A DNA stretch of 64,000 nt from Siderastrea radians (Eukaryota > Cnidaria > Anthozoa > Scleractinia > Rhizangiidae). The position numbers and the translations under genes are program-made. The notes below the pieces were generated by a model. It searched no databases and was not told where the DNA came from. It saw only the letters and a list, made by a program, of their open reading frames with translations. Shown one piece after another: positions 1-12,709 of the stretch. Each line of letters opens with the position of its first letter. The first letter of the stretch is position 1. Where the stretch lies: positions 17,274,534 to 17,338,533 of the forward strand of contig OZ024895.1 in the NCBI GenBank assembly GCA_964017195.1. Reading direction: 5' to 3'.

Positions 1-1728
1 GTAGCGATCATATGAAAACCAGCCTTTAAAGGGTAAGCACAGCCAGCAGGATCTTACCAGGTCCAGACAGAATTAGTCTGGCACCCTTAATCAACTGAGT
101 TCATTAACTCGAGCAGCAGTCAGAGGGCAAGCTAATAAGATGTGGTGCTTGTATCAACTGGTGCTTGTATCAACCTCAGCCTGGCCACATGTTATTGAGA
201 AAGGTTTTTGGGTGCGTGTACTGCTGAAAGGCACAATTTTCAGGAAAAAAAAGTTCCAGAAAATGCTCTTTTCCAAAACTCGTATCAAGTTATTGCTGTA
301 ATAATGAAATTTGGTATAAGTACGACATTTTACTTTCCACTCAATATACAAATAAAATACAATGAAATCAGTGACTGTACTGTGTTCTGTATCTCACTTT
401 CAGAATTATGAATTAAGGCCTCCACCCTACTCCTCCTACATGGCAAAAAAAGACAAGTGCCTGCAGAGAACCTACAGGATTACAAGATGAAAAGAAAAGA
501 AGAGAGACACCTTTAAACAACAAGCTTCAGAACTTAAATGTCATTGTATTTCAAGAACTACTTTGGAAAGAACATTTCTTATTAAGAGAATACATTGCTC
601 AGCAAGCCAGGATTAATTCAGGATTAAGATGGACTGAACTGGACTTCACTTTCTAGTTAATTGGATGATTATGCTGTTAAATTTTATCTCATGCAATGTT
701 GCAATTCATGTCCAGGCCTTTACCTGAGTTTTTGTAAGCTTTCTCTATTGCTTCTAGCTTCCTTAAACTTAATTGCCATCAGGCTCTAATTTTTATTTTA
801 TAATCTGACTGTACTATTATCGAGAGCACTTCCAAATTGCATGCTGTGCTTTTATAGGAGGCACTTCTTTTACAGAGCCACTTTCAGGTTGATTGATATT
901 GATATCTTTTAAAGGATTCAGAAGCAAACGTCAAATTGTGTCACTTTTGGGGGTTGCTACCTTTGGAACTTATTGCACAAACAGCAATTTTGATTACTAA
1001 TAAATTTAATAAAAATAATGTTATATTACTATTAATAGTATTTTAAAATGGTGTCCATGTGAACCTCCATCAGTCAGCAACCACTATGTGGCTGCAGTTG
1101 TCTGATATGCTACAGCTGTAATGTTCAATTACATGGAGCTCCTTAATTTTCACTCAAGGCATATTTTTTCAAAGCCAATGAGGGCTAAGCCACTGCACTG
1201 AAACAATTAGCTTAATGTCAGTCAAATCTTTTTCAGCATTTCATATTGATTGCATAATTAGCCTGAATAAAGAGCATGATATTAGATTAAGTTGCTGAAA
1301 ATTCGCGGTTGGTAATCTGTTCATCCCAGCTCCTCCAAAAGATTTTTGCCTGTCGCTCAAGAAAGTGTTTCCATCACAAACTGTTCCTTAAACATGAGTT
1401 CATGTTATTGTCACTGCTGATTTTTATTTGAATTATTCATGAGGTCATATTCTACTCATTAGGGTATTTAAATTTAATAATTTGACACATAAAATTAATG
1501 TTGTCAAGGCATTGCTCATATACACTCCATCATTGGGTAGTTTAATTAAAGGATTTAAATGCAAAAGATCATAATTATTTAAGTACTGTTCATATATCTC
1601 GACTAGGAGGATCTTTTTGCGATGAAATCTGTTTAATTAAATGCTTATGAAATTATGAAAACATTTTTGTATCAGTTTATAACTGTGTGCATGAACACCA
1701 TCTTTACATCCTAATAATAATGTTATTC
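1..1728. other. gene-free AT-rich DNA
   Basis: No convincing coding region is visible. Only short open frames under 70 codons without recognisable domains occur. The sequence is AT-rich and shows none of the inverted-repeat elements that crowd the rest of the window. It could be distal intergenic DNA, an intron or a UTR of a gene outside the window. Confidence 0.6.
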
Positions 1729-1919
1729 TGTAGTTCCAGACAAAATCCATACCCAGTCCCCATGGAAGGTCATCAGAAATTCCTGCAGGGAGGGGCTCTT
1801 AAAAGCCAAAATTTTAGAAGCAAAGTTATGAAGCTAAACTGGAATTTCTTTGGAGGAGGGAGAGGGTGCAAAACAAAAAGCCTTCCATGGGGGGAGTATG
1901 GATATTTTCTGGAACTACA
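1729..1919. mobile_element. small MITE (TGTAGTTCCAGA ends)
   Basis: The segment begins TGTAGTTCCAGA and ends TCTGGAACTACA. The inverted repeat continues inward through AAAATCCATAC and CCCCATGGAAGG with small mismatches. It is about 190 bp, non-coding, and fits a miniature inverted-repeat element. Its ends resemble those of the larger element at 3960-6226 (TTCCAGAAAAAATCCACACCC), so the two probably belong to one family. No clear target-site duplication was found. Confidence 0.65.
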
Positions 1920-3950
1920 CATTATCACCAGTAAAACCTCTGTACGTGTTATAAAGGCCTTTTACATGTGATAATCATAAGTACAAAAACCACTCAGGGT
2001 AGCATTACATTTCTTTAATATATATATCGATAGCCCCCACCCCCCATTGATCTCTTCCTACCTTGCCAATCCCCTCCATCCCATAATTGACATTTTCTTG
2101 AGCTCAGATTGCAGGTACGTTTTGGAGAAGGTGTGAATAAATTTTAAGAAAACAAAATAGATCAGAAGTTTATGACTCGTTATTTGGCCACTGACTTCCA
2201 TTATACGGTGTATGCAGATGGAAAGTCCAGCCAAAAGCATTTCAAAAACTGATGGATTATTATTTTGTAATCCACTTGGGTCGGTTGCAGTGGTTTTTGA
2301 TTTTCTGAGGTAGTTTTGTTAATAAAGTTGAAAACATTTTTTTTTTGTTACACAGTGGTCAGACTGACAGAGGTTCTATTAGACTGTAGAATATTATTTT
2401 TAAATTTTCAGTTTATCTGCTTAATTTTCCAAAGTAACCAAATAAAGGTTGGTTGTTATCAATTCAGATAATTCAGATCTGCATTATTCAGTTAAATTAA
2501 TATCCCCAGTTGGGGATGTTAACATAAACTATAAAGAAATTGAAAATTGGATGAATCAGAACACTGCTTATAAAAATTGGTCAAGACATTACGTACAAAT
2601 TTGTTGGTCAAAAGTTGCATTTTGCAGTTGCAGACACCACTTGAAATTTTTAGTAAATTTTGTTAAAGCATGCCAGTTTTAAAAAGTGCCATTGTCCTAC
2701 CTTGGAGCTCAGCAAATCTTTATCATAAGCCCAAAATCTCCAACAATAAGGTTAATTTGATTCTGTTTACCAATTGGGCATTCCAGTTAAATTTGATCAG
2801 TTGCCATGTGTAGCTTTTGATTTATTGTTGTTGTTGTAAGTTGTTTCTAAGTGTGGACGTGTTCGTCAAAACTGCAGAAATTTCGTTTTTCTCTTGAAAT
2901 AAATCTGGTTAAATATATAATTAGCCTAATGCAAATGGCCCTAAGAGTGGCTTTCCTTAACCCAGCACTTAAAAACATCTAAGAATATTGGTGTCTAGTA
3001 GTCATAAGTAAAGAAAAGAAAACAATGGAATTAAATGTGAAATAGTGCCAAATTGTTAAGTATCTACCAATATTTCAAGGGTAGGTGAAACCACTCAAGT
3101 ATCATACTAGTTCTTGAGAAAATTGTGGAAAGGGGGCTGGAGGAGGCTAAAAGGAAAATAAAACTAAAATGTTGCCCAAGTGACTAATTAAACACCTGGA
3201 AGTCTTCTCGATCAATTAATGCTCTTAATTTGTGCTGATTCTAACGTAACATTAACCAGCAATAACGTACTAATGCAGAAGACTTCAGAAGTTCCTGTTG
3301 AATTCAAAACTCTTTAAATATTTTCAATATGACAAATTTGTTTCTTGAAAACTGTGAATGAAAGCAATTTGCGGTTAACAGCTTGTTTCTTTAGAGGATT
3401 AAACATTTTAATTAAGATTTCTTTGAAATCAAAACCATTAGACAAAGTGTAAATTTAATTAACAAGCTAAGATACAGAGGTGGTTACAGATTAGATACAT
3501 TTAAGCTTTGTCCAGATTAGTATTAAATATGGGTAGATTATGGGCTTCTGCAGTCTATTGAATTTTGCATCTCGTCTCTTGAGTTAAATTAGTTAAAAAT
3601 ATGTGAGTTGTGTTTTAGTTCTCAATAAAATAACATCCTGATCTTGGCAGAAAGAGAGCTTGTTTAAATGTCTTTTAATTAGGGTTTTGTAAGTTGGTAT
3701 TAAAATGGATTATTTTCATGCTAACTTTATCCAGAAATTCAGAAGTTGTTCAATTTGTGGAAAGGCATTTCTTGGTCTTATGGTAGGCACTGTGGAGGAA
3801 AAGGGGCTGGAGGAGGCTTTAGCCCCACCCAGCCCCCCCCCCCCCCCTTCCCAACACTTTTTGTTACAGGCTTGTACAATCATACACTGCAGGTACATCG
3901 CCCACAATGCCGCGACACATCCGGGACTTAAATGTGTACCCAGCGCGAAA
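1920..3950. other. gene-free AT-rich DNA with TTAATTAA-like clusters
   Basis: No gene is visible. Palindromic TTAATTAA/TAATTA cores recur, especially around 3185-3680 (also near 1541 and 1630 upstream). A C-rich run at about 3832-3847 creates misleading proline-rich open frames. Conserved non-coding function is possible but not shown. Confidence 0.5.
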
Positions 3951-3959
3951 ATTCAAATT

Positions 3960-6226
3960 GGGTTATTCCAGAAAAAATCCACACCCCCCCGACGGATGGC
4001 AAGAGTTTTTGACCCCTCCTTCCTTCCGGATTTCCTGTACCTCTAGACCCCTCCCCCTGCCCAGATCTCCAAGGCCACAAACCCCCCTCCCACCTGGATT
4101 TCCCTGATTTATTATGGGCCCTAAATTCAACATTCAGTCCGTTGAAAATACGTAGAATTGCATTCAGAATATAATGACTGTGGAGCTCAATTTTAATTTC
4201 AATTTGTTCTTGTGATATGAACGGAAATTACGAACGGGTTTTTGTAAACAACATGATTAAAAGTTACTTTCTTCCCTTTTTATAGCACTGAACTACAACT
4301 GTAGTCCATTCCTGTGGAAATGCTCAATGAAGCTGATAGCGGCGAATAAAATAAATAAATAAAATTATATAAATCGTCCACGTAAAACTCGAGAACGGAG
4401 TATATATATAGGGTGCGTTTCTTTGGGAGAATCCGAAAACGGATTTGTGATCCCAGATCATATGGATTCTTCGACACCAAAGAAACGCAAAATCCGAAAA
4501 AGGATTATTTTGTCATGACAAGACAGGCTGGAGGCACGCAATATATATATCAGAACGATATTTCCCTCGTTCTGTCCTAGAATTAAACTAGAATGGAATA
4601 CAAATAATTTATAAACAAGGACAATATCAGCAGTAGTTCAAGTGAACTAGCTATTTGCTTTCACAATTAGCAAAATCTGGTCCCTGAATTACAGAAATGG
4701 TACGCAAATGAAGCTATCCTGACGTGTCAATGCTTCTGTCTGTACTTTTGGAGAAAACGTTTCAAATATACGGAACGGAATAATCACCTGAATTTTCTTT
4801 TTCGCGATCGACTGTTTTGTCACGCAAGATCGAGAGAAAATATGGCGAGACCAGTAAATTTGCATGGAAGACCGCTTGACAGATGTACTATTTTCGGATC
4901 CGTCCCCAAAGAAACGCACGGATCATGAATCCTAAAAATCCGGATTTAGATTTGATCTGATGTATCCACTCGGAGTGTGGATTCTTCAGATCACTAATCC
5001 CTGATTAATCCATTTCCAGATTTAGGTAAAGAAACGCAAAATCCGTTTTTGGATACAAGAATCCGGATTTGGATTTTCCCAAAGAAACGCACCCTTAACG
5101 TGTACCCGAGGTGAAAACAACCTTTCAAATCGAAACTTTTCCCGGACGTATTCTTGCCATAATTGAAATAAATGTTAAATAAAACTTAAAGGTAGAATTA
5201 AAGTTAACGACAGCAGCGGTAATTTAACAGGAAAACGATAAATTTAGCCAGCTGAAATTTATTTCGTGCTTCTTCTGTTGCAGACGCAATTTGCATACGT
5301 CAAAAGTAATTATATAATATGAAACCTATGCGTAACGCAACCATTTCCTAAAACGTCGTGCGATCGGTGACGCGAAAAGTATGCGATTTATATTCCTTTA
5401 TACCTGCAACACACAGAAGAAACTCAATGACAGACTGAGATTTATGGTTATTTTCGTCCAAACAACATCTATTGGGCAGAAGCAAAGGAAACATGTCACA
5501 AAAACGTGTCAGAAGACACGCGCATTCCGATACAGCGTACCAGTTTATTATTTTACATTTCACTTTCTTGGTTTTTGTGTTCCTTCAAATTGATAAGATA
5601 AACATTTATGACAGACAAACAACTATGAGAAATGAAATTCATTTGAGCAAGGTATTTGTAACTTGAGTTTTTGTTGCAAAAGCGAGAGCGAGGGAAACGA
5701 TAGCTCACAAACTTGTCAACACTAGCGTCGAATGCAGTCCATTTGTCCAATTTATTTCTTGAGAGATGACTCAAGCGACTACGTTGTTGCTCATTTGTTT
5801 TTCATTTCAAAACTGTCAACTTACATTTGGCCAGTACTGTAATACAATACAAAGTTCCAAGCTTTAAACTTGGTTCGCTGAGCATGCTTTGTAGCTACCA
5901 CGTCAACCGCGCGCTTTCTTCGTGTTTTCTCCTTTTATCATTTTTATAATTTTCTTCGCAGAATCTTTGAAACTGAACCTAAAAGCGTTTGAGGTAAGAA
6001 ATGCGTACTCTGAAAGACTACTACTTTCTTTGATTCGGAGGAAGTTTCTTCCGTAAAGTCAAATATCTGAAAAACTGAGGTTACATTTTTAATGACCCCC
6101 GAAGAAGAGTTTTAAGTCTAGACCTCCCCCTCCCGCCTGGATTTCCAGAGCCCTCGACCCCCCCTCCCGCGAGAATTTCCAGCGTGCCATCCGTCGGGGG
6201 GGTGTGGATTTTTTCTGGAATAACCC
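3960..6226. mobile_element. non-autonomous inverted-repeat element, about 2.3 kb
   Basis: The two ends are inverted copies: GGGTTATTCCAGAAAAAATC on the left and its complement on the right, followed inward by a C-run, GACGGATGGC and related G/C-rich blocks. The flanks read ATTCAAAT on the left (3951-3958) and ATTCAATA on the right (6227-6234), a plausible degenerate 8-bp duplication that would suggest a hAT-like element. No transposase is encoded. A second element (4411-5094) is nested inside. The alternative is two independent copies of the same MITE in opposite orientation. Confidence 0.5.
4411..5094. mobile_element. MITE with GGGTGCGTTTCTTTGGG ends
   Basis: A 684-bp segment begins GGGTGCGTTTCTTTGGGA and ends with the exact complement TCCCAAAGAAACGCACCC. 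Inside, short AATCCG/CGGATT motifs recur in both orientations, giving strong potential to fold. Left flank ends ATA and right flank begins TTA, so the target duplication is unclear. No coding potential is visible. Confidence 0.75.
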
Positions 6227-6234
6227 ATTCAATA

Positions 6235-8143
6235 AGGATAACAGACGGACAGACAATAGAGAAAATGACCTAAAAATGCCCAACATCATGTGCTTTTTGC
6301 AAGATAACGAGCTAACTAGGTTTATTTTGTACTAGTTAGTACACGGCTTTTACAGAAAATACATTAATGAAATGAATGAGACGTTTCTTAACCTTCTACC
6401 ACTTTTGAAACTAGTAGCGAAATTTAGTCAAAGTTTGTCTATTTTAGCGTTCTGTTTGTATGAGAAAACACAATGCACACACTTCAAGGTTGAATTTTTC
6501 TCCAATGAATTGCTTAACTTCTGACTTAGCACAGGGTGTTGATTGTTTGGTGTTCAAGAAAGCTTTCTGCAAAATTTCGTAGAAAAATAATGATTTAAAG
6601 TGCAAGCGAAATCCAACTTTCATGCAGTTTCCACTGATATTTTCGCTTTCCCTCTTCAAAGGGTCTGGAATAACAATAGAACGAACACGCTTTGAATCTC
6701 CCGCGAAAATCCAAATTTGAATAATTATTTTTGCAAACAATAGAGTATTAATTCCCACAGGAGTAATTATTGGCATGGGTCGGCTTGAGATGAGCGCTTG
6801 TTCATTTATGATCATACGACAAAGAAAGTATATCTAGTTTATTTCACTTTTCTCTTTGTCGTCCTTCATTGATAACATTATTTTGGTAAACTGAAGTACT
6901 TAGGACTGCAGTTAAGCGATGCTGAGAGAGCGAGCATAGGATAGAATAACCGTGATGCGCGAGTGGCAGGCAAGTAATGCTTCGGGGCCGTCTCAGCTAC
7001 CTTTAAAGCCGCCTGATCTGCATGAAACTATTTTGGATAACGTTTAGGCAGTCTCTGGATTCATTAAAAAAATTGCTCCTGAACTCTTTGACGAATCTCA
7101 CTATTCAATAGGTTTGAATAGAGACCCAAGGTATTCCCAAAGTTTAAGTCTGCCGATCAGTCACAGCCGACTTGTTCTAAACATGCAAATTATTATGCCG
7201 TGTGCTCTGAAATCGGACGCTTTAAGTACATGTCGTGAAAGACAATAGCATTGTGGGCGATGAGTTTTCCCCAGTGCTGCAATTTTTGTACTTATATATA
7301 AACTTCATGGACTGTTGTCTGTCTCTAGATAGGATTGGTCGACAATAGTGTCCTTGATGTTGTATATGTTGCAAATCAATAAAATTACTTCTACAAGCTT
7401 CTCCAGGTAAATTTTGCTACTGGAATAGTTTCCAAAGGATCACTTCTGCTACTAACTAGGACACATGAGGCAGTCAACAATAGGGGTTGTCATATACCAA
7501 CAGATTATTGCTATAATTATTAGTTCCTTACTTTTGGAAGTAGATTTTTCTGTGACGTTCATTTTAATTCAGATGCATTTTTGGTTATTTCAGAAGAAGA
7601 TAAATTTCAATGTTTGTGCCCGGGGTTTCTCTACTCCCCCTTAACCTCCCTAGTGTGACACAACCATAAGCGATCCAGTTAGCCCCTCAACTTAAAAATA
7701 TGCTCTGTCATCCTTGTATGAAGGTCCAGCATACACCTGTTGAGGTACGACATATTCCCGTGGGGGAATGGCATACCCTATTAAAGGCCCACTCTTGTCC
7801 CTCTTCCTGTGTCCTGTACCCTTCTTTCCCCCTTTTCGTCCAATGTTGCTACCCCGACCCCCTCCTCTACATAGGGGTATGACCTACTCTGGGATCTGGT
7901 ATCGTTCTTTCAGGAAGCTATCTTTTTACTAATTTTCTTCTCCGAAGAACTGAGGTTTGATTGACTTTGAGAATTTGAAGCCCTTCTCAAATGTTTATGC
8001 AAACGAAATAGGGTCACAGTCTGCTCTGAAATAGGATAGGGAAAATCACATATTTTGGTCTGAAATAGGGTAAGGGTTTCCAGAATTGGCCACATATCCC
8101 CACCCAAATCTTTGGGAAGTACCCCCCCCCCAGGGGGGAATTA
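6235..8143. other. no gene recognised
   Basis: An open frame of 123 codons on the minus strand at 6444-6815 has no recognisable domain or flanking splice signals, and I do not support it as a gene. The rest is unremarkable intergenic DNA, with a C/G-rich, repeat-like stretch from about 7990 to 8140. Confidence 0.4.
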
Positions 8144-8252
8144 AGGCCCGGTTCAAATGTCAAAGAACCTAATGCAAATGAGCAAAAGCTATTGTTGTTG
8201 CTCATTTGCATTAGGTTAGGCACATGTAAAGTTCAACATTTGAGCCAGGCCT
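8144..8252. mobile_element. tiny MITE (AGGCCCGGTTCAAATGT ends)
   Basis: A 109-bp near-perfect hairpin: AGGCCCGGTTCAAATGT at the left pairs with ACATTTGAGCCAGGCCT at the right, and the inner arms AACCTAATGCAAATGAGCAA also pair. It is too short to code. Target duplication is not clear (TTA left, AAG right). Confidence 0.6.
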
Positions 8253-8276
8253 AAGATTTTTTAGGTAGTTAATTAT

Positions 8277-8395
8277 CGGTGTGCGACAAATGCAGACTGC
8301 AGACTTCACATAATTTAACTAAATGTCACAAAGTTTGCAGGCCCTGTAAGTCTACAATTCTGCAAGTCTGCAAGCCTGCATTTGTTGCACAGCAG
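8277..8395. mobile_element. hAT-like MITE with 8-bp target duplication
   Basis: A 119-bp element with inverted ends built on GTGTGCGACAAATGCAG and CTGCATTTGTTGCACAG. It is flanked by the exact 8-bp direct repeat TTAATTAT (8269-8276 and 8396-8403). An 8-bp duplication is typical of hAT transposons; family assignment is inferred from that length only. Confidence 0.7.
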
Positions 8396-8977
8396 TTAAT
8401 TATACTCGATGGGTTCACTCACACCATCTGTTTATTAACCTGCGATCAGGCACCCGCCAACCCAAAATAATAACTTGGTATCTACCCACTAGTCTCTCAA
8501 CAATGTTACCTTAACGTATGAACCAATAAGAATTCAGCGGAGGTAATGTACACGATGCTGGACGAAAGTTAGCTGATTTGCATACAAGTAAGCTTATTGA
8601 TTCAGGAAAAAGACCTCAATCTAACTTTTTTACATCAGATCCCACAGAGAATTGTACCAGGCTCTCCTCTCCCAGGAGAGGGCAAGGACGAGGGAAGGCT
8701 TGATCGCAGGTTATCCTCTCGGTAGTCAATTTCACACGCGAGTACCCCTCCAGATTATTATTGGTAGCTTTGTGAGAGGAAATTTCCAACCTTTGGCCAG
8801 TAACTTGGCCACAAGGCCGAGGACAATATTCTGATGATTTCGATTTTTCATTGCTTGTCTTCAGTTTTAGTCGTTGCATAAGGCACGGCTAATCGATGAA
8901 AAAAAGCAACAACAAATAAATGTAATACTGTTTATACTCACAATACTTTTACGCCATCGAGGAGTCAAATTGCCACT

Positions 8978-9140
8978 GTCACAGTGATTTGGGTATCCCC
9001 GTGTTTTGGGTATCCCCATACCCAAATCCCTAGTGAAATGGGTATCCCCTCCAAATATGGCTGCCGTGTTTTCGGTATCCCCGGGTACCCTCCCGGGATA
9101 CCCAAAACCCTAGTGATTTGGGTACCCCCTCTCAAATGCG
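8978..9140. repeat. GGGTATCCC-rich block, possible outer left end of giant foldback
   Basis: The sequence starts GTCACAGTGATTTGGGTATC and carries several inverted GGGTATCC/GGATACCC motifs. Its first roughly 75 bp are the reverse complement of 48886-48965. It may be the outer terminus of the large foldback structure, or an independent copy of a common MITE, because the sequence between it and the core arm (9141-10797) does not match the other side. Confidence 0.5.
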
Positions 9141-9774
9141 AGTGGAATTTCGCAAACATCTTTTAAAATTCCATATTGCCAAGCAATGAGTTGAACTGGG
9201 TCTTCAAAGGCATTTTTGCCTCTCGGCATTTCGTCCCTACGCAAGGAAATTGAACCGATGTGCCTCGCGTTGCTCTGCATCAGAAGTTTCCCATGTGTGA
9301 TTAGTGTGCAAACGGACGTAAAGCTTTCAGGATGAGCTTAACACTGTATGTAAAACCGATAGAAGAAAAACCAAAACAAGTTTACTAAGCCTTTGAGTTT
9401 CGCGTCAATCAACTGCGTCAACCTCTGGATATTGCGTGACAATTTGCGCATTATAGCAAACACTGGGATCTGTTTACGCAATGCATGGTGTGTTTTTAGA
9501 AACCCGGGCATGCAAAAAACAGTAGTTTTGCCCTTACAAATGTGTATTGCAAGGTTTTCGTGTTTTCTTCAGCAGGCAGTAACAGGATACAGATCGATCT
9601 ACTGTACTGCAGTTTTAAACCCGTTCGTGTTTGTGACTGTTTCAGTGTTTACCTTCCGACCCACTGAAAGACCAGACAAGACTGAAGACCGTGAGGAGCG
9701 GGAGACGTCTGTTATTTGTTTCAAAAAATATCCTCATCAAGAATCATTAGGGCTGGCTTCTACTTGAACGCTTA
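9141..9774. other. no gene recognised
   Basis: This stretch lies between the GGGTATCC block and the Harbinger-like MITE. A 124-codon open frame on the plus strand shows no domain or compositional sign of coding. It has no counterpart in the right arm of the giant foldback, so it is either left-arm-specific DNA or an unresolved insertion. Confidence 0.35.
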
Positions 9775-10587
9775 TGCACCTATCAATTTAAAGCCGGAGG
9801 GGGGGGAGGCAGGGCATGGGGTGGGGATTTGATTGTTACTGTTGGCCCTGGGGTGGGGCTTTTGACTAATCTTGCCTTCCCGGGGAGGGGATATTTGAAT
9901 TTGCCTTTGCCCAACGTGGATCTGTTTGAACGTCAACTTGAACGAAAGAGACTGAGACCGAAATTACTTTTCCCACGTCACGCATGCACTCTACATCCTT
10001 GAAATCATAGTGCATGTCCACGAGATCGAGAAACAGATAATCAAAGAATTTGACCGTTTTATCTCCATATTTTCGATTGATTTAGAGTTTTTTTTGGTTG
10101 ATTTGAACGTTTTTAGACATTGCAGTATCGAAGTAAACAGGGATAAAGAGAAACCAAGTCGATTTTTTGGCCAATGCAAACGATCAGTGTACGGGTCAGT
10201 CGCTGCAATGACTGCTCTTTTCAAATGTTATGTTTTCTGCAGCCTTTGCAGAAAACACGAACTATTTCGTAAAGAATCTGTTGATTTTGTAATTCGATAT
10301 ACACAGTGTATTAAACGCAGATTGAATTTTATTAAATAGTACCTTTGGAGACGTAGTAACGTTGAGAAGAGAAAATGATAGAGTTTTCCTGTTTTCCTTG
10401 TGTGTTTCTTGCATCCAACCTGGGAATGATTGACAGCAATATGCCGCCCGGGGAGGGGAAATTTTTGTGCATTTGACTGGAATGGTTTGCCCGTGGGCAG
10501 GGAATTTGACGGCAAATTTTTGAAAAATGTCAAATCCCCACCCCATGCCCTGCCTCCCCCCCCGCCGGCTTTAAATTGATAGGTGCA
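9775..10587. mobile_element. PIF/Harbinger-like MITE, 813 bp
   Basis: The element begins TGCACCTATCAATTTAAAGC and ends with its complement, followed inward by a G-run and GGCAGGGCATGGGGTGGGG. Flanks are TTA on both sides (9772-9774 and 10588-10590), the 3-bp TWA duplication known for PIF/Harbinger transposons. The open frames inside have no recognisable domain. Its termini resemble those of 51876-52375 (TGCGCCGATCAATT), suggesting one family. Confidence 0.75.
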
Positions 10588-12709
10588 TTACGATCGTGGT
10601 ATCCCTCGCGTTTGTTTTCAAGCAAGCGGTTCACTATTTGCGATCGTGTAATTCATGTTCGCCCATTTATTAAGATATTATAAGCGGCTGGCGGTCAACT
10701 AAAGGCATTAACAAACCAATCTTTATATCAAGAATTGCTTTACTTTCGACTATATTTCAGGACATTGCCCCGAATTTAATAATAAAAGCATTTGTATTAA
10801 GAGCCAGTGTCTGTAAATATCGAAAACTCGGCGCCAGTTGTGAAATTTTCGATTTCTTCATATTTTGCCTAATAAACCTTTTAGTAAGTTATTTTCGAAA
10901 ATACAATTAAAAGTTCCTAAAGCGCTTTAGTTTTTTCAAAATCGAGGAAAGTCTGAAAATCGCCATTTTGGCTTCCCGCCGCCATCAAAAAAAGGGTAAA
11001 ATGGTGCATTTTCTTTTCGCTCGTACAGCTAAACGCGGTAATGTTTACCGATGTACTTTAAACAAATCATAACACCATTCCTGCTCTTTCCAAAACTGTA
11101 GTTTATTTGGGAAAAGCTTTTAAATTTTATATCTTTCTAGCTGTTTTATCTACCCCGCTCTAAGCGCTTCAGCGGATAAGCAAATTTTAGCCAATTTGTA
11201 AACCATAGAAAGCCCACTGGTACATTGAATTTCAAGCCGAAACTACGATGGTAGTTAAGCTTATACTTCATGTTATGCTGTGTGAAAATTTCTTCCGCGG
11301 CCCGACAAAAGTGTCCCGTTGAGAGACGGAAACGATGAGTCAATTTTGGCAACGCGACCAATTTGTACTGCAAACAAACGTCACTATAAATAAACCCAAC
11401 ATCAATCAAAAATCAGCTCAGAAAACCTTCTGCAGTTCAATATCAGACATCATACACATTGTAACTTAAAATACTTTTTATTTTGATGAAAAAACATCCT
11501 ACCTTTGCGTATTTGTCGTAAAATAGATGCTAAAAGAAGAAGCTTTGATTCCAGCTTTCGTTATCCGACACCGAATAAATTATAACTCAACCACAGGTCG
11601 AAAAGTCAATGCAATCATCTGTTCGTCACACAAGGGTCGTATTTGAGTATTTCCCTCCTTGTACTGCAAAATAACATGTTTTATAGCAAGGAAATTAACT
11701 TATTATCTTGAAAAGTTAACATTCGTGGTACTTTAAGCGTTCTTAAAAACAAACATCTGTTTACACTCGCTTACATTTGCGTGACAAGAATTCGCTTGCT
11801 GCTAAAGCGGCAAACTGTATCGAAAAGATAAAATGCAGTTTTCAATAGATTAAAACTGCTCATCGTAGGGAATATATTGCAGAATTTGCGTTGAATAGTT
11901 ACTGGCAGCGAGGAGGACTTAAAGTCCTAAAAATAAAACAGTGACAGACTAGTGAAAGCCAGTCATTTGAAATTAATTTCCAGCCAGTCTGTCCAACTGA
12001 AATACCCTTATTCTGAGAAAACACAACAAAGTCTAACATGGTTAAACTTACCAAGGTGGTTGAAGGATGATCAACTTGACTGTTAGTATTCCGGTAAAAT
12101 AATAGGAATGTGTTTCTTGCCTAGCTCGTACTAAAACTTTTAAGACGGCCATGTCAAAGAGCCCGTCGTGACAAAATTTGTTTTAGCGTGATTGGGGATT
12201 GGGGCGAACGCCGGGGAGTGGGTGGGGGTAAGGGGAAGGTAGGGCTTTCGGAGAGAAAAATATGCAGGTGTTACACTAAAGGCTACATTACTGAAATGAT
12301 ACGAATAAAGTAAGTTACAATGCACATTGATATTTTTGTCTGTATTCCCGTTGTTATTTTTATAATAACGTTAATCGACAATGATCCCTTAACCAGTGAT
12401 ATGAACAAAATTTATATTTTAAAAAATCTATTTGTACAGATATACTCTGCCAGACTAACTGTTTTACTGTACCCTGAATCGAAAGTAAGAAATAATGTGT
12501 ATAAAATCATTTCTCTTTCGTAAAACCCTTCCTGTTGCGGTAATATCTGTTTTTCGGCCCACGGCATGCGCTTTACAAATCAATTCTTGCAGTGTTATTG
12601 TGTGGTCTTTTTAAATGTACTCCACAGAGCAACTACAACAATCTACTAATTCTTAAAGATGAGAAATGTAGGGTACATTCCTCCGTACTGGCGGGGTTGG
12701 TGCTTGAAG

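Noticed and set aside
3705..4046. Proline-rich 113-codon frame
   Set aside because: Produced by a C-run and the tip of a foldback element.
6444..6815. 123-codon minus-strand frame
   Set aside because: No recognised domain, no splice or start context, and composition like the surrounding non-coding DNA.
12140..12325. Identical 61-codon frames at 12140-12325 (minus) and 15188-15373 (plus)
   Set aside because: They are the same DNA in the two arms of the giant inverted repeat; conservation is explained by the palindrome, not by coding.
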